Source: Candidatus Thorarchaeota archaeon (GTDB lineage Archaea > Asgardarchaeota > Thorarchaeia > Thorarchaeales > Thorarchaeaceae). Taken from it: a stretch of 48,011 bases of DNA. The stretch spans positions 1-48,011 of the forward strand of contig DXJI01000007.1 of assembly GCA_019057595.1 (NCBI GenBank). Direction: 5' to 3'. How positions within the stretch are numbered: the first letter of the stretch is position 1; every line of letters begins with the position of its first letter. Positions 32,531-41,469 of the stretch are shown in pieces. Both the position numbers and the translations under genes were made by a program. Under the pieces are notes generated by a model. It saw only the letters and a list, made by a program, of their open reading frames with translations, did no database searches and was not told the origin of the DNA.

Positions 32531-33301
32531 ATGTTTAGGTGGCAGGCCGCAATTGCCACAGAGAATCCCCGGGTGCTCTATCTTCTAATCGAGCTCCTGA
32601 AAGATTTGGGGCTCGAGTTCGTTGTCTGCACAGCGGATGACACTCGCTGTGGAAACTCTAAGGTAGTAGTCACTACCAAAAAGGATTCATTGAAACACCA
32701 GTATGACTCTGTAGTATATGTTGAGGAGGATCTCGACCCAGTTTACACCTCAGTGGAGATTCTTGCCAGATTAAATGACGTTCACGAACCTGCATTTGCA
32801 GTGGTTGGTGTTGACCCAGGTATGCGTTTTGGAGTCGCTTTGGTTATTGATGGGATAGTGACATACAAGAATTCTCAGACATCGCCTGGTGCTGCAGTCC
32901 ACCTGACACTACGCCTGAAATCATATGTCAAACGTCTTTTCCCGACTTGTCAAGTGGTCGTCCGTGTTGGGACTGGGTCGAAACTGTATTCGACATTGTT
33001 TCTCAGAGGTGTCCTAGGTCAACATCCAGATCTAGGTGTGGAACTAGTGAACGAACATCACACAACACTATCAGGTGGTGCAACGTCTGACCAGACTTCA
33101 GCCATTCTCATAGCAGGAAGAGTCGGCCGCCAACATGTTGACAAGGACATGATCCTTGAACCAAAAGAGGGGTATGTTCGCTCATTGCAACAGTTTGTAC
33201 GACGGTCTACTCGTAGTAGAAAGGACATTTCCAAGGAAGAAGCCCGGTCCATCATACTCGATAAAATATCACTGGACAGCATCTTGGAGGACTTCAGTTA
33301 G
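32531..33301 (+). CDS. RuvC/YqgF-like RNase H-fold protein, predicted nuclease
   Basis: 256 residues from ATG 32531 (a GTG at 32501 is in frame). An N-terminal ~85-residue alpha/beta region is followed by an RNase H-like fold: VVGVDPGMRFGVALVIDG (Asp95), a middle strand QVVVRVGTGS, VELVNEHHTT (Glu175), and SDQTSAILIAGRVG (Asp187). The Asp-Glu-Asp set and the E-hh-TT and D-SA spacing match YqgF and RuvC nucleases. It is divergent from RadB and convergent with XPD, so a recombination or repair nuclease is plausible. The substrate is unknown. Confidence 0.65.
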   Translation: MFRWQAAIATENPRVLYLLIELLKDLGLEFVVCTADDTRCGNSKVVVTTKKDSLKHQYDSVVYVEEDLDPVYTSVEILARLNDVHEPAFAVVGVDPGMRFGVALVIDGIVTYKNSQTSPGAAVHLTLRLKSYVKRLFPTCQVVVRVGTGSKLYSTLFLRGVLGQHPDLGVELVNEHHTTLSGGATSDQTSAILIAGRVGRQHVDKDMILEPKEGYVRSLQQFVRRSTRSRKDISKEEARSIILDKISLDSILEDFS

Positions 33302-35223
33302 GTCATGAAGAAACTCTCCACTCGATGAGCTGTAGTTTCAGGTTCATTATGAATCAACTCAGTTACTTCTGATAGCCAAGATGGGATGAACCTATTGAGA
33401 TATGGAGTACCAAACCGCTGATCAAGTAGCACGATGACACCTCGGTCATCCAGCCTTCTTACCGGTCTTCCAGCTGCTTGAATGGCACGGGTCATTGCTG
33501 GCAACACATAGGCATAGTCTCTTCCTTTTCCGTCGAATCGTGAATCGAAATATCCAATCAGTGACTCCACTCTGGGAGTTGGTCTAGCATAGGGAACTCC
33601 AACTACGACCACACTCTCCATGGTCGATCCAGGGAAATCGCCTCCCTCTGAGTTTCGACCACCCTGAACACCTAGGAGTACAGCACCACCGCTATCACCC
33701 TGATTCCTAAAGTCTTCCATCAACTTGTCATTCTCTGCCCCTTTCATACCAGATCTCTCAACGAAGAGCTTCCGCCTAAGACGTTTCTGCAGACCCGCAT
33801 CAATCAGTGACTTTCCAATTGAATAACTAGAGGTGAATATGCCCGTATTGCTTGGTGTAGAATGAGCCACCGCAACACAATGGTCTACCATTTGTTCAAA
33901 CGTTTCCTGAGTGCGATTCTGGAATGAGGTGTCAAGTCCATCGATGATGAGCCCAATTCTGTTCCTGCGGGCAAAAGGACTCTGAAAAGTTGCTAATTCG
34001 GCATCATTTTCAAAACCCAACATTTCGGAGTATGCCTCTAAGGGTGAGATAGTACCTGAAATTGCTACAGAACTGTGAATCAAATCTAGGACACGCTTTG
34101 TGATTGAGGTTGGGTCCAATGCTATCAAATCAAGAGACACATTTTTACTCTCTCCAAACCCTCGATTGGATGCAAGCAAGAAAGTGTAGTCCTTTCTCTC
34201 CGCAGTGCGAAGCCACCTGAGTATGAACTCACTCACCCTGAATATGGAGGACCGGGGAAACTTACCTGCCTTGAGAAGTCCTTTCCGTATTTTGGCTCCT
34301 AAATCCTTCATGTGTCCGAGTACAAACTTTTGATGTTCAAGCTGACCGATGGTGATCGCGGACTCAACAATCTTTCGTGGGTCCACTATTCTCTCTTCTG
34401 TCTGCTTCATGTCAGAAGACATCTCGATAACCGTTTTGGCCAGAGCGCGACTGAAGTCCTTCGAAATGTCATCGTTGTAAGTCGTGGCTTCTCGGAGGGC
34501 TTGTCTGATTGCACCAATGGTTAACGAGTCACTGGCTGAATCCAAAGCTGTTGTTGGAACGTTATGGGCCTCGTCTTGTACTAACACCATCTTCGATGCT
34601 GGAGTTTCTAGGTCCGGAAGAAAGACATCGAGAATCCACGGATCGAAGACATAGAGGTATGAGAGAGCCACAACATCAACAACCTTGGCAAGACGTTTCG
34701 TGAGTTCGTATGGACACAATGATCTACTCCTAGCAATCTTAGTGATTGCAGGAGCTGTCAGGACCTTTTTTGGCATGTCCTCAAGGAGTTCTTCGGGGTC
34801 TCCGGCTCTCCTAAGGGACTCGTAGTAAGTACACCTCCCAGTAGCCTTCAATTGCCCACAGACTTCCGAAATTGGTGCAACATAATCAGCACTCTCCAGC
34901 ACAAAGGAGTTCAGACACATGTGCCGGCGACCTCGAAAGGAAACACCACTGACATCCTTCTTCTCAGATATCTCTTCAAGTTCCTCCATCACACGATCGA
35001 GTTGTCTGTGAGTTCTAGCACAATACAGAATCTTGCCATCGTTCTTTTTGACCCAAGGCAATATTCCACTCAGTGTGACACAGGTCTTTCCAAACCCATT
35101 TGGCGCCTCTGCGCATATGTTGGTTCTATCTCTGACTGAAGCTTCAATCTTCTCCATCATCTCATCCTGTCCCTCTCTGGCCTCGTCGTAAGGGAAGTAA
35201 TCAATGAAGGTTTCATCAGTCAT
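33298..35223 (-). CDS. xpd: XPD/Rad3-family Fe-S helicase
   Basis: 641 residues. Walker A is EAPNGFGKTC; the Fe-S domain has Cys103, Cys122, Cys131 and Cys170 in the XPD pattern; box II is DEAHN; the C-terminal half has QAAGRPVRR. This is a 5'-3' DNA helicase of nucleotide excision repair type. The Walker A loop is NGFGKT rather than TGSGKT, still a P-loop. Its 3' end overlaps the RuvC-like gene by four bases in convergent orientation. Confidence 0.93.
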   Translation of the reverse strand: MTDETFIDYFPYDEAREGQDEMMEKIEASVRDRTNICAEAPNGFGKTCVTLSGILPWVKKNDGKILYCARTHRQLDRVMEELEEISEKKDVSGVSFRGRRHMCLNSFVLESADYVAPISEVCGQLKATGRCTYYESLRRAGDPEELLEDMPKKVLTAPAITKIARSRSLCPYELTKRLAKVVDVVALSYLYVFDPWILDVFLPDLETPASKMVLVQDEAHNVPTTALDSASDSLTIGAIRQALREATTYNDDISKDFSRALAKTVIEMSSDMKQTEERIVDPRKIVESAITIGQLEHQKFVLGHMKDLGAKIRKGLLKAGKFPRSSIFRVSEFILRWLRTAERKDYTFLLASNRGFGESKNVSLDLIALDPTSITKRVLDLIHSSVAISGTISPLEAYSEMLGFENDAELATFQSPFARRNRIGLIIDGLDTSFQNRTQETFEQMVDHCVAVAHSTPSNTGIFTSSYSIGKSLIDAGLQKRLRRKLFVERSGMKGAENDKLMEDFRNQGDSGGAVLLGVQGGRNSEGGDFPGSTMESVVVVGVPYARPTPRVESLIGYFDSRFDGKGRDYAYVLPAMTRAIQAAGRPVRRLDDRGVIVLLDQRFGTPYLNRFIPSWLSEVTELIHNEPETTAHRVESFFMT

Positions 35224-35337
35224 GCGAGATCTATACTTCAGCTCTTCGAGGCCTTGATAATCCTGTTGCTTCTGAACCGTATCGCACTGCTAACGTTACT
35301 GATTTATCCCACCTGTCCCTCCTTTTTTTGAACAAAG

Positions 35338-35685
35338 ATGGAATTTGAAGACATCAAGGAGTTCTCGTCAGAAACCTCCACAGGGAAAATCAAAGTACGT
35401 ATTATGAGCCTGTCGAACGGTCAACTCGTATTGATAACAGACTCAGACCAATTCAGATTGGGTATATCTGCAGTGGCAATTCCTGCAGGACAGGGTCGTT
35501 CAGAACCCACCTCCTCTGGACTATTCACAAAGGAAATCGATGCCACACTAGTGAGAACACTTGCTGAGAGGATTTCATCTTGGACAAATCAGACCTGCAT
35601 GTTGGTGTTAGGAATTGCCGGTACACTAACTCGCGAACGTATGATGGAACTCACTGCCCTTCTCAGGGATTATCTTGTTGTCTGA
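35338..35685 (+). CDS. Possible PAC3/PAC4-like proteasome assembly chaperone
   Basis: 115 residues. Predicted order: two strands (GKIKVRIMSL, QLVLITDSD), a strand around ISAVAIPAG, then TKEIDATLVRTLAERISSWTNQTCMLVLGIAG and a final helix RERMMELTALLRDYL. The size, the order and the LAERI..WTNQ..hLVLGI pattern resemble eukaryotic PAC4 and PAC3 from memory. This is a weak-similarity call: it could be an unrelated alpha/beta protein. It is convergent with the zinc finger gene (23-base overlap). Confidence 0.4.
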   Translation: MEFEDIKEFSSETSTGKIKVRIMSLSNGQLVLITDSDQFRLGISAVAIPAGQGRSEPTSSGLFTKEIDATLVRTLAERISSWTNQTCMLVLGIAGTLTRERMMELTALLRDYLVV

Positions 35686-35881
35686 CATACTCGATTACAT
35701 CTATTATCCAGCGACCAGTTTCGTCGAGCTGTTCCAGTTGTTCCAAGTATTCATTCCAGCTTAAACCGCTGGCTGTGTTCCACCCGTCATATGCCCCACG
35801 GAGATTGCCCAAAGCTTCAAGATGGTAGCGACAAAGATCCTTGGCCTCTATGCCCCGTCCACATATACTACATTTCGTCAC
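35663..35881 (-). CDS. Small zinc finger protein
   Basis: 72 residues. The N-terminus CSICGRGIEAKDLCRYH gives a CxxC...CxxH-like zinc site. The rest is helical, with GLSWNEYLEQLEQLDETGRWI, which resembles a small uncharacterised archaeal family. The ATG overlaps the topA stop (ATGA), so it is co-transcribed behind topoisomerase I. Confidence 0.65.
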   Translation of the reverse strand: MTKCSICGRGIEAKDLCRYHLEALGNLRGAYDGWNTASGLSWNEYLEQLEQLDETGRWIIDVIEYVRQQDNP

Positions 35882-38010
35882 TTGCTGGAAGCCTCCTGTT
35901 TCTTTTCAGCCTGTTTTGCCCGACGATCATCCAGTGCTTTGAGGTCCTCCTTCCTCCCTGGACATTCAGTCCAATTGATACAGGTTTCCCATTTTCGTCG
36001 TCCAGAAGCCACTTGGATCATCTTGTGTCCACAATGAGTACACAACTCATCCTTCGGGGATATGTCACCTTTCTGAGGAAGTGCAAAGGTCTGATCACAC
36101 TTACCTTCTTTGTAGTTTGAACAACCAACGAATCGTTTTCCTGTCTTTGGAGACCTGATTATTCGCAGTGTGCCATCACCACACTTGGGACATTCGCCTA
36201 GTTCTTCCGTTGATTTCCAATATCTCTGAAGACCCAGAACGAGGGTGTTTCCAATCTCTTGCTCCTGTGAACGAAAGTCATTCAGCAGTTCCGATAGGTC
36301 TTCTCTTGCCCTAGAAAGTACTTGATCTCGATTTGTCTGTTCTAGCTGTATCTCTTCCATCTCTTTCTGTAGGCGTTGAGTCAACTCTGGTGAAAGCATA
36401 TCAGGCAAATATCGCTCCAAGGTTTCATAAAGGGCATATCCGAGTGTCGAGAGTTCGAATCTGTCATTGAGTGTATAACCTCTGGATTTCACAGAGTCAA
36501 CGATTCTTGCTCTTGTTGCCTTCGTACCCAAATTCTCCTTTTCAAGCAGCTTCAACAGACTTGCAGGATTGAACCTGGGTGGTGGTTGAGTATATCGTTC
36601 ATCTGATTGTACTGGGCTCAAAACGATTGAATCACCCTCGGACAGACTTGGAAGCTCCTTCTCACCAGTCTTTGAGTACGGACCATAGAACTCCATCCAC
36701 CCGTGTTTCAGTATCCTTAACCCCCTCAGATACAACAAGTGGTCATTGCAACTGATGTCTGCTCGAAGATGCTCTTTTTCTGCGGGTTCACCAAAGAGTG
36801 CAAGAAATCTTCTAACGATGAGGTCATACAGTTTCTTCTCACTAGGAGTCAAGCGTTTTGTGGGCTTTGTTCCAGTGGGATGTATTGCTGGGTGAGCTGG
36901 ATCTGTCTTTTTTCCTTGGACTGGTGTAAGGTTTCCTCTCTGCAACACTTTCTTTGCCAGTTTGGAGTAGTTTTTCATCCCCTCAAGTCCGTTGAGGATT
37001 TCTTTCAGATTCAGTGATTCAGGGAGTTTTTGGCTACTAGTCCGGGGATATGAAATGACTGCATCCAGATAGAGAGACTGTGCCACCGCAAGGGTTCTAC
37101 TTGGTTTGAAACCAAGGTGTCTGTAGGCTTCAGACTGAAGACCGCTGAGATTGAAAGGAGGATGTGGATGCTGAGTCGAGGTCCTGCTGTTAATTGTGTC
37201 CACATGAGCTGTTTCTCCATCAATATCCTTTACTACCTTGTCAGCCTCAGATTTTACATTCAATCGTTTCTTGGAATATTCGAGATCAATCTCAGCTCCA
37301 TCAAATGTGGTCTTTGCTAGAATCACCCAGAAGGGGTGTGGGACAAACACATTGATCTCCTGCTCTCTTTTTGCTACATACGACAAAGTTGGTCCTTGGA
37401 CTCTTCCTGTGGATACAATCTTGAACCATCCTGCTGTATTCTTGACAGCCAAGGTCAGGGCTCGAGTCAAATTGATTCCGAAGAGCCAATCAACCTCGTG
37501 CCGTACCTGGCCTGACTCAATCATTGGAAAGTCTAGACTATCCGACATTGTGTCATACGCATTTTGCACCTCACTATCCGTCAGGGAGGAAAAGTACATG
37601 CGATGTGCAGTATTCGGATCCGCCTTGCAAGCATACTTCAGTGTGAGATATCCAATGAGACTGCCCTCGATATCAAAGTCGGTCGCAACAACAAAGGAAT
37701 CAACATCTTTTGACATTCTCTTTATCAGATTGATGATTGGTTTGATTTTGGTTACCGTCTTCTTTTCCACTTCATATTTTGGTACCCATTCTGTTTCCAG
37801 ACGAGGATAAGTCCATCCCTTCACCGTCTGTTTCAGCTCAAAGAGGTGACCCAGCGCGTATACCACCACAAGTTCGTCGTCGCCTCTTCTGCACTCATAG
37901 TAGGAGGCATTCCTCTTCTTGACTTCTTGGGGTGAATGATTCTCATCCAGAGCGCTAGCTATTCGTTTAGCGGCGGTAGGTTTCTCTGTGATGATCATCA
38001 CTCTAGACAT
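35878..38010 (-). CDS. topA: DNA topoisomerase I (type IA)
   Basis: 710 residues. Toprim domain: MIITEKPTAAKRIA and ATDFDIEGSLIGY. The active tyrosine is in AVISYPRTSSQKLP. The C-terminus has two zinc ribbons: CPKCGDGTLRII...CSNYKEGKC and CTHCGHKM...CINWTECPG. The C-terminal tail is basic. It relaxes negative supercoils through a single-strand break. It is followed in an ATGA overlap by the small zinc finger gene. Confidence 0.95.
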   Translation of the reverse strand: MSRVMIITEKPTAAKRIASALDENHSPQEVKKRNASYYECRRGDDELVVVYALGHLFELKQTVKGWTYPRLETEWVPKYEVEKKTVTKIKPIINLIKRMSKDVDSFVVATDFDIEGSLIGYLTLKYACKADPNTAHRMYFSSLTDSEVQNAYDTMSDSLDFPMIESGQVRHEVDWLFGINLTRALTLAVKNTAGWFKIVSTGRVQGPTLSYVAKREQEINVFVPHPFWVILAKTTFDGAEIDLEYSKKRLNVKSEADKVVKDIDGETAHVDTINSRTSTQHPHPPFNLSGLQSEAYRHLGFKPSRTLAVAQSLYLDAVISYPRTSSQKLPESLNLKEILNGLEGMKNYSKLAKKVLQRGNLTPVQGKKTDPAHPAIHPTGTKPTKRLTPSEKKLYDLIVRRFLALFGEPAEKEHLRADISCNDHLLYLRGLRILKHGWMEFYGPYSKTGEKELPSLSEGDSIVLSPVQSDERYTQPPPRFNPASLLKLLEKENLGTKATRARIVDSVKSRGYTLNDRFELSTLGYALYETLERYLPDMLSPELTQRLQKEMEEIQLEQTNRDQVLSRAREDLSELLNDFRSQEQEIGNTLVLGLQRYWKSTEELGECPKCGDGTLRIIRSPKTGKRFVGCSNYKEGKCDQTFALPQKGDISPKDELCTHCGHKMIQVASGRRKWETCINWTECPGRKEDLKALDDRRAKQAEKKQEASSK

Positions 38011-38035
38011 GAGACCCTGTCACTCCTCTACCTAC

Positions 38036-38053
38036 TGAGAATTCCTATTCTCA
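38036..38053 (-). promoter_or_regulatory. Hairpin in the topA upstream region
   Basis: TGAGAAT-TCCT-ATTCTCA (38036-38042, 38047-38053) is an exact seven-base inverted repeat 26 bases upstream of the topA ATG. It may be an operator. The divergent OSTC-like gene has its own TATA element at 38115-38122 (CTTAAAAG). Confidence 0.35.
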
Positions 38054-38156
38054 AATAGCCGTTGTGGCACAGACGCGAAAAACAGCGTAGTACATCTTTG
38101 CATATCGCGATAGTCTTAAAAGCAGACACAAATTTTGAGCCGTCGAGGTAAGACAA

Positions 38157-38582
38157 GTGAAGCCTTGGTGGCCGAGGATTATCGTAAAACCCAGAGTGCG
38201 ACTCACACGCCCTAGTTTCGGAATGCCCACCCGCCCTCCGGACACGGTTCTATTTGGACTCTTGTTTGTAGCGGTACTGTTTGTCCTTGGTGGAAACATT
38301 TACACTCTAGTCAGGTCACCTCCAGCTATTGCAGGAAGTCAGACTGGTGCACCGATTCTTATCGCTCCTGGAATTGATCAACAATTGGGTATGGAAGGTA
38401 TTGTTGCATCAGTAATTATCATGGTAGGAGTCAGTGGACTTGGTCTGGTCTATTATGGTTCCAAGTACGTGTTTCAGCCTGGTTACGCTACAAGGCTCAT
38501 GTTCCTTGGGATGCTCATGGCCGGTGTGTCTTTTCTGATATTCAGCTATCTGTGGTCATTAAAGGCTGGTTTCATCTCGTAA
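38157..38582 (+). CDS. OSTC/Ost3/Ost6-like oligosaccharyltransferase subunit
   Basis: 141 residues with three membrane helices (about 31-51, 80-100 and 112-134) and a short cytoplasmic N-terminus. The layout matches human OSTC (DC2) and the membrane part of Ost3/Ost6: MP before helix 1, GGNIYTLVRSPP resembling GGIIYDVIVEPP, QLGMEGIVAS resembling QYIMEGLASS, and a final helix with SFLIFSYLW. In eukaryotes this subunit links the catalytic STT3 subunit to the translocon. An STT3 is encoded 3.5 kb away. Start is GTG at 38157 with GAGGTA upstream. Confidence 0.75.
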   Translation: MKPWWPRIIVKPRVRLTRPSFGMPTRPPDTVLFGLLFVAVLFVLGGNIYTLVRSPPAIAGSQTGAPILIAPGIDQQLGMEGIVASVIIMVGVSGLGLVYYGSKYVFQPGYATRLMFLGMLMAGVSFLIFSYLWSLKAGFIS

Positions 38583-38620
38583 AACCCAGAGTACGACTCA
38601 AACATTCATCGACAAACAGT

Positions 38621-39337
38621 CTATTTCAGGTAGACATGTTTGATCCCAGTTCTTTCAAAGAGACTTGAGATGAGTTCCTGAGCAATTTCAAGCTTGATCT
38701 TCTTCCTCTTGTCAGCGATGAAGTGATTGTCATAGGATGGTTTTGACCACTTACCAACCAAACTACCGTAGTCCATTCCAGCGAAAATAATCTTCTCGGA
38801 ACTATACTCACTTGCGATATGACATGCCCTATCTCCATCAGTGAACCCACCCCACAGGAACGCTCTGTGTGTTGGTTCAACCTGCGTACTTCCTAGAACA
38901 TCACCGAGTTCAGGAACTACTGATTCCACAACCTCCATGTTATCACCATGTCCATGGACAACAAGGATTGCACCCTTACGCTTCATCTCCATCAGATGTT
39001 CAATATCTCCGTCTAGGTCAGTCGCGACCACTTCACACCTGATGTCATGATCCAAGAGGACCGAAACCGCCCCATCAGCAGCCATTATCACGAGTTCTGA
39101 AAGGTCACTTCCTGTTTTCAGGTTCTGCACATGGCGTTCAAGAGAAGGACCAGCTCCACATACAACAACACTCTTTCCTTCTATTGTTTCTTGCAACTGG
39201 TTCAGTAGCGGATGGGGATTGGTATCTTCGAGAATATTGGTGAGAAGTTCTGTGGCCTTCCTATCCATCTCTACATCTAATTCCAATCGCTGAACTATGT
39301 CCATGTAGATTGGCCGCCAATCACTCCATTTCATCAA
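38621..39337 (-). CDS. mptE: 6-Hydroxymethyl-7,8-dihydropterin pyrophosphokinase (MptE type)
   Basis: 238 residues of the DUF115 family. Features: VVCGAGPSLERHV, MAADGAVSVLL, VATDLDGDIE, VVHGHGDN, FTDGDRACHIA and GMDYGS. It transfers pyrophosphate from ATP to hydroxymethyl-dihydropterin in tetrahydrofolate or methanopterin synthesis. Its ATG overlaps the folP stop (ATGA), so the two are coupled. Confidence 0.9.
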   Translation of the reverse strand: MMKWSDWRPIYMDIVQRLELDVEMDRKATELLTNILEDTNPHPLLNQLQETIEGKSVVVCGAGPSLERHVQNLKTGSDLSELVIMAADGAVSVLLDHDIRCEVVATDLDGDIEHLMEMKRKGAILVVHGHGDNMEVVESVVPELGDVLGSTQVEPTHRAFLWGGFTDGDRACHIASEYSSEKIIFAGMDYGSLVGKWSKPSYDNHFIADKRKKIKLEIAQELISSLFERTGIKHVYLK

Positions 39338-40167
39338 GAGCCACTCAAATCCTGTTTCTCACGAATTGCTTCACCTATTTGGACAGCAATTCTAGCTTCC
39401 TTTACATCATGAGTTCGAATCATGTCCGCTCCATTCATCACTGCAATTGAGGTTGCTGCAATGGAACCAACCAGTCTATCTTCAGAATCATTTTGTTCGA
39501 GCAAATGTCCAATGAAGGCTTTTCTAGATACACCCACTAGAAGAGGATGTCCCAGAACGACAAACCTGTCTAGGTTCTCCAAAATAGAAAAATCAACATC
39601 CGGTGGCTTTCCAAAACCAATCCCTGGGTCTAGGATTATCTTTTTGGAATCAATTCCGCTGTCTTTTGCTATCATAAGACTGGTTCTGAGAGAATCGAGG
39701 GATTTCTGAATACTTCCACATGGAGGGCTACAATTAGCCATCAGTATGACAGCTACTTGTCGCTCTGCCACCAGTTTTGCCATTCTCGGATCTGTCTGCA
39801 GTCCAGATACATCATTCACCATTGATGCACCGAGGTCGAGTGCAACCTCTGCCACCTTTGAGGAAGTTGTATCGATTGATATTGGAGTCTTCGTTTCATC
39901 AAGAGACTGCAGAGCTGCTGAAATTCTCTTGATTTCCTCATCTATGGACACCCTAGATGCGCCATAGATATTCGTTGGGGCAGTGGAAGCTCCACCGATG
40001 TCAATGATGTCGGCTCCTTCTGAAACTGCCTTGTTCAATTGTATCTGAAACTCCTCTACAGTTTCAGCTATTGCTCCCTTGTAGAAAGACTCTGGCGAGA
40101 GATTGATTACACCCATGATTCGAACTGGATGGTCAGGTCCAATTAGAAGTCCTTCTACATCGACCAA
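39334..40167 (-). CDS. folP: Dihydropteroate synthase family protein
   Basis: 277 residues. Pterin-binding motifs: MGVINLSPESFY, GADIIDIGGASTAP, ISIDTTSSKVAE, NDVSGL, DPGIGFGK, and the final SIAATSIAVMNGADMIRTHDV. It joins a pterin with an aminobenzoate unit. Next to mptE it indicates folate or methanopterin synthesis for the C1 enzymes in this window. Start is TTG at 40167 with GGAGG 10 bases upstream. Confidence 0.92.
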   Translation of the reverse strand: MVDVEGLLIGPDHPVRIMGVINLSPESFYKGAIAETVEEFQIQLNKAVSEGADIIDIGGASTAPTNIYGASRVSIDEEIKRISAALQSLDETKTPISIDTTSSKVAEVALDLGASMVNDVSGLQTDPRMAKLVAERQVAVILMANCSPPCGSIQKSLDSLRTSLMIAKDSGIDSKKIILDPGIGFGKPPDVDFSILENLDRFVVLGHPLLVGVSRKAFIGHLLEQNDSEDRLVGSIAATSIAVMNGADMIRTHDVKEARIAVQIGEAIREKQDLSGS

Positions 40168-40268
40168 GTCAAAGTTTCCTCCAAGTCCGTGACTGGATAG
40201 AAGGAAATAAAATGATACTGCTTCCGCTACGATTCACCTAGCAGGTGTATTTTCACGGGTGGATACAC

Positions 40269-41426
40269 ATGAACGACGTACTTGAGCGTACACAACTCTA
40301 CGATTGGCACGTGAAACATGGCGATGTGATTCCCTTCGCAGGATGGGAGATGCCAGTTCGATATACTGACATAAGAGAGGAGCATATGGCTGTTAGAAAC
40401 AGCATTGGTATGTTCGACACCTCCCACATGTCTCGATTTTTCATCAAAGGTCTACAAGCCTCTGAGTTTCTACAGACTCTCACAACTAACAATGTTAGTA
40501 AACTCAAGATAAACGGTGGTCAGTACACTACCTGTCTGAATGAAAAAGGTGGAATCCATGATGACCTGACTCTATACAGAATTGGTGAGGAAGAATACAT
40601 CTGGATCACTAATGCTGCGAACGGACCCAAAATCAAAAGTCATCTACTCAAACATTCTAGTGGGTTTGACGTCGAAGTGATTGACAAATCACGCGAAATC
40701 ACAATGATTGCAGTCCAAGGTCCAAACGCACTCAAACTGATGAACAAGATGGCAGGTCACGATGTCAGTGAGTATCCTCGTTTCTCATCATACCCCGTCA
40801 AACTTGCTGGATATGATTGCTACCTATGTCGGACAGGATACACTGGAGAGGATGGCGTGGAGATACTTCTTCTCGATACGTCAATGAATGACGAGGGAAA
40901 GAAGAGAGCAATAGCATTTTGGGAAGAGCTTTTAGACCAAGGCAAGGAATACAATCTCAAACCCTGTGGATTGGGTTCCAGGGACTCTACTCGACTGGAA
41001 GCAGGTTTTGTCCTATACGGTCATGAGCTTGATGAAGAAACTTCTCCAATTGAAGCCAGAATTCCCTATGCTGTGAAATTCAAGGTGGACCCCCATTACA
41101 TCGGGTATGATGTTGCTCGGAACCATAAGAAAGAAGGTGGAATTCGTAAGACACGTATTGGTCTACTAATGATAGATCGTGGAATTCCACGGGAGCACTA
41201 CCCTCTTCTTCGGAATGGAAAACAAATCGGTGAAGTCACAAGTGGCGGTCTGGCACCAACAATAAACAAAGGTATAGCCCTCGCCTATGTCACACCAGAA
41301 ACTGTGGACCTTGGTGATATTGTTGAAGTCGACATCAAAGGAAGAATGAGAAAGGCAGAGGTAACAAAGTGGCCCTTCTACGATGCAGCCCTCTATGGAG
41401 CTTCGAGAACAAAACATCCAAACTGA
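40269..41426 (+). CDS. gcvT: Glycine cleavage system T protein (aminomethyltransferase)
   Basis: 385 residues. Family features: GDVIPFAGWEMPVRY, FDTSHMSRF, NEKGGIHDDLTLYR, AVQGPNA, RTGYTGEDGVEI, and GLGSRDSTRLEAGFVLYGHELDE, then EVTSGGLAPT. It moves the methylene of aminomethyl-lipoyl-H to a tetrahydropterin. The ATG at 40269 follows GGGTGG. gcvH follows at 41470; gcvP is not in the window. Confidence 0.95.
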   Translation: MNDVLERTQLYDWHVKHGDVIPFAGWEMPVRYTDIREEHMAVRNSIGMFDTSHMSRFFIKGLQASEFLQTLTTNNVSKLKINGGQYTTCLNEKGGIHDDLTLYRIGEEEYIWITNAANGPKIKSHLLKHSSGFDVEVIDKSREITMIAVQGPNALKLMNKMAGHDVSEYPRFSSYPVKLAGYDCYLCRTGYTGEDGVEILLLDTSMNDEGKKRAIAFWEELLDQGKEYNLKPCGLGSRDSTRLEAGFVLYGHELDEETSPIEARIPYAVKFKVDPHYIGYDVARNHKKEGGIRKTRIGLLMIDRGIPREHYPLLRNGKQIGEVTSGGLAPTINKGIALAYVTPETVDLGDIVEVDIKGRMRKAEVTKWPFYDAALYGASRTKHPN

Positions 41427-41469
41427 TTTAAGCTGCGCAATCCTTTCGCAGACCGTTGGTGGATCGGAA

